Positions 1 to 11,057 of a DNA stretch of 64,000 nt are shown here, piece after piece. The position numbers and the translations under genes are program-made. Each line of letters starts with the position of its first letter. Within the stretch, counting starts at the first letter, position 1. Below the pieces are notes generated by a model. The model was not told the DNA's origin. It saw only the letters and a list, made by a program, of their open reading frames with translations, and did not search any database. The DNA comes from Corella eumyota (lineage: Eukaryota > Chordata > Ascidiacea > Phlebobranchia > Corellidae): NCBI GenBank assembly GCA_963082875.1, contig OY720103.1, positions 2,790,001-2,854,000 of the forward strand, in the 5' to 3' direction.

Positions 1-3000
1 ATTCAGCGGCCCCAATTCCAAGCACAGTTTCAAATTTCTATAAAAAATAAATAAATCTGGGGAAAAGTTAACATGGCGAGTTGTTTTATACTGAGAATGT
101 GTTTTGCAGTTTAAGTAAAATATAACTGCAATATAAGAGAAATGATATAAGATATAAGAAATAAGTATGAATAAAAACTTTCTTACATTTGGTAGCTTAA
201 CAATAAAGTCAAAGGAGTTAGATTTCCTGGCTGCTTCGATTATTTGTTCATCCGTGACATTGGATCTTCCAAATCGAATGTTTTCCATTATTGTGGTGTC
301 AAAGAGGGTGTCATTTTGTGAAACTACACCTATGTTATCTCTTAACCATCCGACATTCAATGTTCGTATGTCAACCCCGTCTAGTGTAATTTTTCCCACC
401 TTAAATATTAAAATGTCTTTATTTTTTCTGTGGATTAGTCTGTCTTAACAGCAAAAACTTGAATATTACAGTTTAATGATAATTTACTTGGGGATCGTAA
501 AATCTTTGAAGAAGTCGAACAATGGTAGATTTTCCACAACCGCTTTTACCACAAATTGCTGTCGTTTTTCCGGCCTTTGCTTCAAAGGAAATCTCATTGA
601 TTACCTAAAAATGACATACAATAAAATATTAAAATTTGTACTTAATGCAACTATTCCAACCATTGTGTAGTGGACAGAACACCTGACTTTACTACATGAA
701 ATCCTGGGTTCAATCCCCACTACTCTCAAACTGTAGCACTCTTTAATGAGGTGCTGTAAACGGTTTAAACTCCTGCTAAACCAACACTTAATCGGTGCAG
801 CTTAAATATTAAGCAGTTATAATCTATATATAAATCAAATGCTGTCTGTATTAAACGAAATCAACTGTCCTTACATGAAAGATGCAGAAATTAAAATTAC
901 CCGCACATTACTTCTGGATGGATAACTAAATTTAATGTTTTCAAATACTATTTTGCCTTCTATGCGATCTGGTTTATGTCCTTCATCAGATAAACTGTCA
1001 ATCGATCCTTTTTCACCAATCGATTCAAAAACTTTTTTTGCAGCACCTTTGGCAATGTTAATGCTGTCAATACAAGCAACACCCTGCACATATTATAAAT
1101 TATTTTTTGTCAATAAAAAATACTTATTGCTATTAGGTTTACAACAAAAATTGGCAGTTTAATGAGGCATATTAAGAAAATATAGCGTTTTACCTGCATA
1201 AATGACATCGCCGCAATGAAAAGAGTAAAAAAGGCTGTCAAGAAATTTCCAATCACTATTTCTTCATCTATTATAAAGATTGACCCGACAGAAAGTAACA
1301 AAGAATAAACGTCGAACAAAATAAAATAAACTATTCCAACCATGCTTCCTTGGATAAAACCCTTTGTAATTCCTTTGCCTGTTGCCTGCTGAAAACTGTC
1401 GCAGTACCTAAAAGTTAAAACTCTAGGTACAAAAAAATTAACCAAAACAAAAGATATACACTACTCTACTAGCGATTTAAAATTTTCCAATTTGTTGGCT
1501 ATAATTTGTTAGGCTATTCCTTTTTTATTTTTTAATAGGCCATATATAAATAGCCTATATACAAAAAGGTCAAATTTTACCTTTTAATTTCTTTTTTTTC
1601 TGCTCCAAAAGCCACAATTGTTCTCACTGAGGATAGAATTTCATCTGCAATTAGTCCAGCTTCGGCATATGCATTTGTTTCCATTTGTGAGAACCAAACC
1701 ATAAACTAAAACATATTTAATCAAAAATATACTTAAAAATGTACATATACAGAAATCTTTAGTTTCAAATGACCGGCAGCATGGTGTAGTGGTCACAACA
1801 CTTTCTACACTACATGAGATCTTGGGTTCGGTTATAGGGAAACTATAATCTACAATATTTAAACTGCCACAGGCAACTCAATACTGGTTTGGGGTAATTG
1901 TTGTTACTATATGTTTAGGCACATTTGACCTTTCCAAATTGAGGATAAAAATATACACAAAAAAAATAAAAAAACTAGCAAACCCCAAATCACCTTGATC
2001 AAGACGAACAAAAATACTGCAACAAAAGGAATAATAACAAACAATATTAGCGTCACTTTCCAAGAGTAGATCATTCCAATAATAACACAGGCAAGAAATC
2101 GAGTTAGTTGAACAACTGCCATCGAAGCCTTTTCGCCGATTCCATTTTGGATTTTCCGCATACCTCTAAACAATTAGTAGACAAAACTTGAATTTAATAA
2201 ATTCTTTTTTTTAATAATTTAAGTTTTCCAGCCTATAAACAATTAAATAGCCAGGTATGCCTCACTTTAATATGTGATAATTAGAAGCATAACAAAACAT
2301 ATAAGGCAAAATTTACTCAGCAAGGCTTGTATTAAGTTCCCCTGCCGAGTTAATGTCAAAGAAAGCTACGTTTTGTCTTAGAATGCTTTCGAAAAATAAG
2401 ATCCTGATTTTTTTGACCTGGTTCGAAGCTTGAGTCATCCATGCTATAACCTTTAAATAATTACAGTGTGTTATTTATAAAATAGTACAGTATATCTGAC
2501 ATATAAGGTACCTGTATTGCACATGCTAACCAGATCACAAATCCAATGATGGTGCAATAAATAGAATAGCGAGCTATCGATTCGTCTAAGTCAAATCTTC
2601 CACCAGTTTCTTCCAAAATCCTCTCATCAAATTCTCTTTAAATTTTTAATAGGCTTCTGATATAAATATAAAACTAACATACAAAATCTACATATTTAAT
2701 TACAACAAATAATAGTTGTACTTTTAACACATTATGCTCACATTTTAGACATATTTCCAAAAACAAAACTACTTTCATTGCATTTTTGAAAGTCGTAATG
2801 ACAGTGGTAATATCTTCCAAAACTAACCAATTCTGTTGTTAAATCCCCAAAGAAAATAAACAAGAATGGCAAAGAAACCCCATGGATTGCAGCACATATT
2901 GTACCAATTGCTATGAGAAAATAATCAGCTTTTTCAGCATATCGAAACTAAACAAATAAGAAAAAATATTAACTTTTTTATATTTATTCATCCTTAATGT

Positions 3001-3813
3001 GGGAAGGTCAATTGCAAGGCCTAACCGTAGAGTAACATTAGTTACCCCAACCCAGTCCCAAGTTGTCTTTCGCAAGTTTGAGTATTATAGATTAAAATTA
3101 TCCGATAACAATATTATTAAGTGTTGGCTTAGCAGGAGTTTATACTGTTAATAGCGCTTTACCTTAGGGCTCTATAGCATGTGAGCAGTGGGGATTGAAC
3201 CCAGAACCCCATGTAGTAAAGCCAAGTGTTCTGACCACTACAGCATGCTGCTGGTGAATTATATTGCACAACTTCAAAATTCTTAACACAAAATTTTAAC
3301 CTAATAACAGATACTTACCAATTCTGATAACCCAAGCTGTTTTTCTTCACCCTTTTTTTTACTATTGTAGTTTTTTGATTTAGAAATTTTGTTTTTTTCG
3401 TTGGACTTTGCAATTTGTACTGTTTCTTTTTCATTGTTATCCTTTTCTTTTTGCGGGGTTGGTTTCTCTAAAACCTGACCTGGTAAATTTTCAATAATAG
3501 CACTATTTTGAATATCTCCAATTTCAGGCTTTTCCTTTGATATCTTTTCGTTGTCATTTTGGCCAGCTGTTCCAGGCTCAGAGGCTGGAGCCCTGTAAAA
3601 GATATAGAGCCAGCTTTAAAAAGCAAATAACTAGCAACGTTTTTTATCGCATTTACATTTATAGTTCATTTTAGCAACGATATCATAAAGGTTTGCCAGT
3701 ACTTTTACGAGTATTTTTAGCCACGAAATAAGATTATGTAATATTGTATCGTTGGCATTTATGAAATACCGCAATAACTAAAAATTAAGTTGTACATACC
3801 GATTCTCCTCCAT
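1..3813 (-). CDS. ABCB-family (P-glycoprotein-like) transporter, N-terminal half, partial
   Basis: Full ABC exporter of the ABCB1/4/11 type, an ATP-driven efflux pump of the plasma membrane. Exons on the minus strand, 5' to 3': 3800-3813, 3319-3592, 2742-2947, 2512-2635, 2317-2450, 1994-2165, 1581-1705, 1194-1407, 907-1083, 488-604, 187-399 and 1-37. All phases agree, giving 602 codons before the edge. The start is ATG at 3813-3811. Residues 1 to about 96 form a hydrophilic Lys/Glu/Asn-rich leader, longer than usual. Next come the first transmembrane domain (TM1 in exon 3), then SYPSRSN and Walker [10 protein letters not shown] in nucleotide-binding domain 1, then the Q-loop region IGVVSQN. 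The LSGGQ signature and the second half lie beyond base 1. Wording such as GHKPD before the NBD and DIRTLNV inside it matches the first half of animal P-glycoproteins. Which ABCB paralogue it is cannot be decided from half a protein. Confidence 0.9.
658..828 (+). mobile_element. tRNA-headed SINE fragment, 3' truncated
   Basis: The head contains an A-box-like GTGTAGTGG and a B box GGTTCAATCCC. A body shared with the full copy at 60711-61001 follows (AACTCCTGCTAAACC and further). The 3' tail module is missing. It lies in an ABCB intron, antisense to that gene. Confidence 0.7.
1772..1968 (+). mobile_element. tRNA-headed SINE with internal deletion
   Basis: It starts GGCAGCATGGTGTAGTGG and ends with the family's tail GAGGATAAAAATATA plus an A-rich end. 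The middle of the body is absent compared with the full copies. It lies in an ABCB intron, antisense to the gene. Confidence 0.75.
2981..3254 (-). mobile_element. tRNA-headed SINE, near full length
   Basis: On the minus strand the head runs from 3254, with B box GGTTCAATCCC near 3200. The body covers the CTCCTGCTAAGCC block and the tail ends near 2981 (CTTCCCACATTAAGGATGA). It is about 274 bp, close to the length of the copy at 60711-61001, and lies in an ABCB intron in the gene's sense orientation. Confidence 0.8.
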
Positions 3814-4644
3814 AAATCCTAAACAGTTTCTTGTGCGTTTAGTAGTAATCTTTTTCACAGAATTTGTAAATTTTAGTTTAAAAATTTACATATACATATA
3901 AGAAAATAAACAGTTGTGTTGCGTCATAATAAATGGTAAATTCACAAGAGAAAAATGCTAGTTTTGTTTAGCCTATATAAAGAATAATCGTCATATTTTT
4001 GTTATAATAATTGAATTTTAAGTAATTTTATTCTATAAAGTTATAAACATAAGTAATTAAGTGGTAAAATACATCGTGTTACGTTGATATTTAAATAAAA
4101 GCAAGGTACACAAACGTATCCAGACTCAGTAAACGTATCCAGACTCCTATTCTTATACAATTTGTACCAACTTTTATCTTAATTCGTCATTTTTAAGGAA
4201 AACGAACTTCGATAGTTTGTACATCTTAGTTAAAATCTATTAACAAAAAGAATACCTTAAAAACTAAAAAATAAAGCCTTTAAGTTGTTTTAAAATGGTC
4301 AATTCTTTAAAACAAGGCAAGCAATTATTTATAGTAGGCTAGCCTATACTAAGGTTTTATGTGAAATAAATAGCTTTTATTTTTATATTTTTATAATTAA
4401 TTCATTAAAAAATGTATTAAAACGCTATATAATTGTTATTTTTAACCCTGCATTTTATCCGCCATTTAATTAACCTTAGAAGGTTAACGGCGGCAATTTT
4501 TTACGTCATTACCTATCTTTTAACCTTGATTTATTCTGATTGGGTGAAAAACGGTAATCCTGTATATTAATTGACTAAAAATCATTCTAGAACTTTTGTA
4601 TTTAAATAAACCAATAAGCGACGCTTCATGCTACATAGGTATTG
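3814..4644. other. Upstream region between two divergent genes
   Basis: AT-rich DNA between the ABCB start and the candidate gene at 4723. It contains a 16-bp direct repeat, AAACGTATCCAGACTC, at 4112-4127 and 4131-4146. A TTTAG acceptor-like site immediately precedes the ABCB leader on the minus strand, which would suit either an intron or spliced-leader trans-splicing. No coding potential seen. Confidence 0.4.
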
Positions 4645-4652
4645 TGACGTCA
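4645..4652. promoter_or_regulatory. Palindromic CRE-like site
   Basis: Perfect TGACGTCA, the CREB/ATF consensus, 71 bp upstream of the ATG at 4723 in a locally GC-richer stretch. A second perfect copy lies at 5236-5243 in the first intron of the candidate gene. The match is direct; function is inference. Confidence 0.35.
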
Positions 4653-4722
4653 GAAAATCATCGCGAGACATTAATTGCTAATTGCGATCGGAGTTTTGCG
4701 GAGCTGGCAGAAACTAGACAAG

Positions 4723-7700
4723 ATGGCGACTAAATCAGGATATTTTGGGGTAATTTTGTGCGTTTTGAAGCAAAAAACTAACAGAAAGTTGTGTTTTATG
4801 ATCAAAATAGTTAACAAGAAGCCAGGACAAGTTTTTTTGTTAGCCTAGCCGTCGATTTTCTAAGCTAAAAGCCAGTCTTAGCCTGAACAAGCGAGAAAAA
4901 AAAAATTAAGTCGACAAGTTTCAACGTTTTTTTTTACCAACTAAAGTAAGGCTATAATTTGTTTATTCTTTTAATAAAAATTAACTGACTTATGCGGTTT
5001 TTAGTTGTTTCAAGTTAAGTAATTGCCTGTTTCGATTCAAAACTTGGGTTTTGCCGATAAACTCAAAAATTTTGCGCAAAGTTTGCAGGCGACCCGCATG
5101 TATTAAATAACAGATAGGTAAATATAGGCTGCTAGTTACCTATGTTAATAATTTGAAAAAAAGAGAAGACGCATGTAAAGTTTAAAAAAAGATCGAATAG
5201 TCGGAACCGCAGCGCAAGTTTTTTTTGAATCAAGGTGACGTCAGCTAGGAAAAATCAGGTGACGTAATTTGTTTTCTTTTTATTGTGTTATACGACTGAA
5301 TTATAAGACTTACATCGAATTATTTAAATAATTTTGAAAAATGGCAAAGTTATGAATTTTTTTATAATCAAGTTAGCGTAAAGGCAACCTTACTGGCAAA
5401 TTATACGATTGCATTTTTAACGCCAATTTTTGTCGTTGGACGTGTCGACACAATTTCGGTTTGATTTTTATTGTTGGGGTGAATTAGCAGTTATAAGTGT
5501 GGTTTTGTTGATTTAATGCTATGGGTTTTGTGTTGTTGTTGTTTTGGCTTTATGGTTTTCTTGTTTTTTGGCGTTGTGGTTTTCTTGGTTTTTGGCGTTG
5601 TGATTTTCTTGTTGTTTCGAGGTTTTTAGTTTTGTGTTGTTGTTGTTTTGTTATTTTGACGTTGTTGCTTTTGTTGTTGTTTTGGTCCTGTGTTTTTTAC
5701 TGTTGTGTTTTTTTGTTGTTGTTTTGGCGTTGTGGTTCTCTTGTTTTTTAGCGTTGTGATTTTCTTGTTGTTTCGAGGTTTTTAGTTTTGTGTTGTTGTT
5801 GTTTTGTCGTTTTGTTATGGTGATGTGTTTTTTTGTTGTTTTGGTCCTGTGTTTTTCACTGTTGTGTTTTTTTGTTGTTGTTGTTTTGGCGTTGTGGTTT
5901 TATATTTGTTGTTTTGACGCTGGTGGTGTTTTGTTGTTGTTTTGTCTTTTTTTCGTTTTTGCGACATGGTTTTGTAGTTGTCTTGTACTTGGTACTGGTT
6001 TTCGGTTGTGGTTTTGTTGGTGTTCGTTACCATTATTTGTTGATGTCGGCGACAAAAATACAATCTTAAGTTTTCAGTTAGTTAATTTTATGCCAATTCA
6101 AAATTACGTTTTTGGCAATTCTTATATATTAACAATGTAACTTAACGTCATAATCCTTTTAAATACGCAGTATTACTATTATGGCCTAAGTTTTTCGTAA
6201 CTGCCTAACATTTTCTTATGTTTTGAGGAATGTACTCGACTGTAAATTTGGTTGCGCAATTTGGTTAGCGTTGGCTTATAGCTCAGAGGATCTGCAACAG
6301 ACTACAATTCGAAACCTTGAGCGCGTGAACGTTCGAAGAGCGTGTACTTATGAAGTACAACATGGTTTAAGAGAATTTATAGCGTAGTAAAAGAAGGGCA
6401 AAACGAGACGTAAAATTTTTCTGCTAATAATGCAAATGCGAGCTGCCTAATTACCAAAGATCAGGTAAGAGCCTACTTAATCAAAAAAAATCGTTTTATT
6501 ATTGAATTATAAGTGTGCAAACTGATTGTAAGTTTGTAAGTAACAAACCTTTTAATGTTTTTTTTTAGAAATTGCAACGACCTGAATTTCAAAAAAGCCG
6601 AGTGATCTGCCGGGACAACAGTACTAGAATGCTTAGTAAAAAGTATTATACTGACTTTATTAACATACCATATTATTTAAGATAATCTCGTGACGTTGAC
6701 ATGAATAATACTACCTACGTAAAACTGGTGAAGTCTCAGGCGATGATGGGCGATTGACGTAAATTGGTTGCAGTTACGAGGTAAATTAAAACAAACGTTT
6801 TTTTTAAATATTCCTAAAATTATTTTATTTGTTAGCAGTTTAAATACGAATGTAATTTAAATCATGGCGTCCTGAAAATAATTTTCGGTCCTTACAGGAC
6901 TAATATGGAAAGAGTTAATAGATTAGACGCGGAAATGTGCAAATAGAAAGAAGGTGCAAGGTATTAATAGAAATACTTGTATTTCAACGATTTGGTTTAC
7001 TAACCAACAAAGTGGTGATTCATTGGGATCACTAATTAAAAAATCAAGCAATAGTTAATATTTTTGTCCATTGACATCTATAATTGATTGAAAATCAAGT
7101 AATTGGCATCATTGAGAATGCCCCTGCTTAATGTCATCAATAATTGTTTTAAAAATAACTAATAGTTGATATTTCTGTCCCCTGACATAAATAATTGTTT
7201 TATAATCAACCAATAGTTGATATTTCTGTCCATTGGCATCAATAATTGTTTTAAATCAACCAGTAGTTTATATTTCTGGCCCCTGGCATCAATTATTGTT
7301 TCAAAATTAACCAATAGTTGATATTTCTGTCGATTAACATCAATAATTGTCGTTAAATCAACCAATAGTTAATATATTTGTCCATTGACATTTATAATTG
7401 TATTCAAATTAACCATAAGTTGGTACATTTGTTTATTGATGCATGGGCTATTTTCTTCATTTAATGTTAATCCTAAGCACTAAATGTTTATTTTATAAAG
7501 CAGGTGTAATAAAATATAGACCATTGCAGTTTCAAAATCCACTCTGCGGTCTGGAACTTCAACTCGAGAAAATTACTCAATCATATGCAGATGTACAAAT
7601 AAGGTAAAACTTATAAATATATAAAACGCAGTACATGGTTTGTGCCAATATAAAAACTTTATTTCTACTTTTCCAGGAATCTAAATGGGCAATCACATAG

Positions 7701-9332
7701 AAAAAGTGAAGGTTATTGAAATTGCTGTACACAAAAGCCAAACAAAAGTTGTCAATCTCCAGTAAGAAAATTAAAATTTAAAACATAATTTCTAACGGTT
7801 GAACTTGACATTTATCTTATCAGGAAAGTAAAGAACTGGATTTCTACGGAAATTCAAATGAAATCAAGCAAGGAAATTCGATAAAAAAAGGTGATGTTAA
7901 TTGTTTTTTTTTTTCACTGATCTAATCAATTAAATTATTGCTTTCAATAAATTAACAGTTATGGCTGGGGTAATTTAAGTTTTTTGATAAACATATAGAT
8001 TGGCTAGCGGGCATTTTATATTTTTTGTCTTTACTTAGTTTTAGTAATTTCAATTTATTTAATTTAAAATAATTACCTTACCACAAAATTTTAATTATTT
8101 TTTGGCAATAATTTGTTTTGTTGTGCGTGTCTACCGTCGACACATTTTGTGTTTGTTTTGCTGTGTGGTTTTTGTTGTTGTCGTATTCTGTTTTTGCATT
8201 GATAGCGCTGTTGTGAGTGTTGAATTGTGATTTGTATAGGTTTTTGTTTGGAGTTATTGTTTTTTTATTGTGGTTTTTGCTATGTTAGTTTTGTGGTTAA
8301 TGTATTGTTTCTTTGTTGTTGTTGGGTTTAAAAGACCAAAAATATATCATTACCTAAAATCTTAATTCATATAATTTTAATCTTTAATATAACAATATGC
8401 AAAATTATTTTAAATTTAAATTGCCCCTTGCTAATTTTTTTCTGAGTTTTTTTTTTTTTTTTTTTTTTTTGAATTTTTTTCTGAGGTTAAATTTTTACTG
8501 CAATGTTGCAATTTCAAAATCAACCTCAATATGGTAATTCAACCCATAAAAGCTATTTCTTATGAAGGAATTACAACAACAAAAAAGTGCCTAACAAGTT
8601 CTTACTAGTGCTATAAGTTCTTATTGTTTTAAAAAAGGAAAAATTCATCGGAAAAGCGACAACTTCAGAGACCAACATGGTCAGAATACTTGTCTTCACT
8701 TCATAAGGTCTTTGGTTCAATCCCCACTGCTCTTACACTGAATGTTACTCTATGTTTTAGAAAAGATATCATGTTCTTCAAGAAAGATAACATGTTCTTG
8801 CACATTATTATTAAAAAAATATTAATTTACTGCTTATTTTGTTTCAAATACTGTCTAAAAAACTGTATATAACTACGCGAAAATAAAATTTCTCGCGGTA
8901 ATTAAAATGCAAAATCCCTGCTGTTTTGAAAAAAAAAATTGGCCGAAGTGTCTGGCATTCATCTTAAACAGTAAAACTTTTGTTTTTATGTGAAGTTATA
9001 ATTAATACATAGATTGGTATTATTATTTTTTTTTGCAATTATCTTTATTGTCGATGTGGGAAAGTTGAATGTGCGACATAAACATAGAGTAACATCAATT
9101 ACTCCGACCCAGTGTCAAGTTGCCTGTGGCAGTTTAGTTGATTATAATTGCCCGATAATTTGTATTGTCATTAGGCATACTGTCCACTATTTTATTCTTA
9201 TTTAGTTATATAATTTTATTAGCCATTACAATTTTACTACTATCTGTGTATAATCTTATATCATTTTTTAATATCTGAAATTTTTCAGAACATTATAGTT
9301 TTGAGGCTGTTTTCGAGGCAGATCCAGCTTAA
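4723..9332 (+). CDS. Candidate six-exon gene of unknown function with an in-frame TGA
   Basis: I do not recognise this protein. Proposed exons: 4723-4749, 6569-6635, 7504-7603, 7677-7761, 7824-7890, 9289-9332. Each has a usable AG acceptor and GT donor, all phases agree, and the total is 390 nt (130 codons with the stop). The ATG sits in a strong context (CAAGATGG). Exon peptides include KLQRPEFQKSRVICRD (exon 2), FQNPLCGLELQLEKI (exon 3) and HYSFEAVFEADPA then TAA (exon 6). The exception is TGA at 7717-7719, codon 79. Either the protein ends there (78 residues), or the model is wrong, or the codon is read through to give 129 residues including an NCCTQKPNKSC stretch. The introns hold the minisatellites at 5523 and 7045 and two SINE fragments. 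No homologue is known to me, so the gene itself is uncertain. Confidence 0.4.
5523..6020 (+). repeat. GTT-rich degenerate minisatellite
   Basis: About 500 bp of TTGTTG/TTTTGG-rich DNA. Longer copies are visible: a block of about 85 bp containing GGCGTTGTG, TTGTTTCGAGG and TTTTTAGTTTTGTG near 5570-5650 recurs near 5720-5810. Open frames across it (for example 5521-5751 and 5790-6140) are Leu/Phe/Cys-rich products of the composition and are not genes. It falls in the first intron of the candidate gene. Confidence 0.75.
7045..7440 (+). repeat. Minisatellite, unit about 51 bp
   Basis: Diverged tandem units built around ATAGTTGATATTTCTGTCC and CATCAATAATTGTTTTAA. Unit starts are visible near 7052, 7163, 7212, 7264, 7315, 7365 and 7415. 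The array lies in the intron between the proposed exons 2 and 3 of the candidate gene. Confidence 0.8.
8105..8475. repeat. GT-rich low-complexity DNA and a T tract
   Basis: 8105-8340 is rich in TTGTTG and TTTTTG like the block at 5523. An uninterrupted run of T lies at about 8448-8470. No coding signal; it sits in the last intron of the candidate gene. Confidence 0.6.
8675..8757 (+). mobile_element. tRNA-headed SINE, head fragment
   Basis: The head has CAGAATACTTGTCTTCACTT and B box GGTTCAATCCC, then CACTGCTCTTACAC. It matches the copy at 37828-37972 more closely than the longer copies, so the two look like one subfamily. Confidence 0.6.
9039..9165 (-). mobile_element. SINE tail fragment
   Basis: On the minus strand it carries the tail module of the same SINE family: AACTGCCACAGGCAAC, CTGGGTCGGAGTAA, then CATTCAACTTTCCCACATCG. 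The tRNA-like head is absent (5' truncated). Confidence 0.65.
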
Positions 9333-10289
9333 CATGTGAACGGAGTTGGTGAAAATAAAAGGTGATTAACATAAGCCGTAAATTTTGAGTCAGAACAACT
9401 TTTGTTCTAGTAAATGAAAAATTTAGTACGTTGTTAAATAACATGTGAATATCTTATTAGTAAAAGGGTATCTATATTTTTTAGTTTACGATTCTCAGAC
9501 GGGCTCTTTAACTTTACGGTTTTAGTAAAATTTTTCATTACCCTTGCGTTTTTTTTTAAATAAATATTTATGCAACAAGTTATTACTATTTTGTAATCGC
9601 AAAAATTAAAACGTATTATTTTTAATATATTATGGTTTATTTCTTGGGTCGTGAATATTTTTCTAAGACTGTAGACTTTAAGTGATCCAAACTTTGTAAC
9701 TAACTTAACTAATGTAACGTGTTTTTGCTTAGCCTACCAGCGTCTTTTAATTTAATTTTAAATGACTTAAAAGATCAATAGTACTAAGGTTGGGAAATCG
9801 TTTGATAATTTTTTATATATTTAAGTTATGTATAATCAGTGGTTATTGTGTTGTAATCTTGTTTAAATAAATTTAAAAAGTACGTTACAATATATTCTAT
9901 GCATATTAAATATTTAGGCTCAAGGTTTAAAAAAGGTATTTTTAAAATAATACGTTCACATAAAATTATGTTTTGTTAACCTTTGTTTACCTTCACAAAA
10001 ATTAAAATAACGGATATAGTTTGTAAAAAAATATTTTTATTTAAACGAATAAAATTGTTAAAAACAAAACTCACTTAAAGTATATAAAAAGTTAATTATT
10101 TTTTTATAAAATTTTGGGATTACAGTAAAGCGCTTTGTGCAAATTCTTTTTTTTTAATCACAGGCAAAGTTTTGTTTACGTTTTTAATGAAATTTGAATA
10201 AATAATTTAATTTGAATAAATAATGTTACCTAAAAGCCTATTTAACCGTTTTTTATATTTTAAGATACTTCTGATGCCTTTCTGGATAA
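9333..10289. other. Intergenic DNA, no gene seen
   Basis: Strongly AT-rich sequence after the proposed stop of the candidate gene. No convincing exon, RNA gene or repeat was found, apart from short A/T tracts. Confidence 0.5.
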
Positions 10290-11002
10290 CACAATTTATG
10301 ATGTCATTCCTCGATGATGCAGCCTCCCAAGGATGTCACCCTCTGATAATTTTGTGCTTCGAAGATGTCCTTCTTCGATGGTGTCGCACTCCTGATGATG
10401 TAACAATTTTAAGATGTCACTTCTAAAGATGTTGGTCTCTGAAGTTGTCGCTTTTCCGATAAATTTTTCCTTAAAGGGTATATAGTTTCTTTAATAATTT
10501 TTATAGAATAAACACTTAAATTTATCATGTCAATATAGTTTTAGTGATATAAAATAGTAAAATAATTGTGTTTTTTAATATGAGTATTTGTACTTGGAAA
10601 TTTTATTAATTAATTAATAAATAAAACTATTTTATTAATACTTTTTCATTAATTTATAGAAATCTCTCCCTGATGTTATCAAACCCTGATTATGCCGCAC
10701 GATGATGATCTCATTTTTCATGATGATCTGCATATATTTTTCAGTGTATATATTTTTTTTAGTCCACTTTAAACTACCGTCTTAACTTTTATTCAAATTG
10801 TTTTTATTATATTTGATGTATTTATTTTCTTATTTTATTGTATTTTTAAATTATTGCGTTTGTGTGATTTATTGTTATTTGCTTTCGCTTACCGTTGTCA
10901 TGATCCTACTGTCCGATGATATCTCTCTTATGTCAGTCTCTGATAATGTTGTCCTCCGATGATGTTGCTATGTGATGACTACTGATACTTACGACTGATA
11001 TT
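10290..11002 (+). repeat. Degenerate GATGATG-type minisatellite in three patches
   Basis: Patches at about 10290-10465, 10665-10735 and 10898-11002 are built from a poorly conserved unit of about 20 bp resembling GATGATGTCNCTCTCC. They are separated by AT-rich DNA. The similar unit in all three suggests one old array broken by drift or insertion. The open frame at 10223-10426 is a by-product. Confidence 0.6.
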
Positions 11003-11057
11003 TTGTTGAGTGTAAATAAATAATTACGTTTTTACAAAATAATATATAGCTTTATTT

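Noticed and set aside
871-1162. Plus-strand open frames over the ABCB, talin and MRTO4 exons
   Set aside because: They are antisense shadows of exons that are well supported by domain similarity and phase on the minus strand.
5521-6140. Plus-strand open frames rich in Leu, Phe and Cys
   Set aside because: They are produced by GTT/TTG-rich low-complexity DNA and have no family resemblance or exon partners.
6266-6463. tRNA-like stretch (TAGCTCAGAGGATCTGC) and an exon ending at the strong donor CAG|GTAAGAG
   Set aside because: No cloverleaf can be closed, and no reading frame joins the stretch to the flanking candidate exons. It could be a noncoding exon, but evidence is too thin to list.
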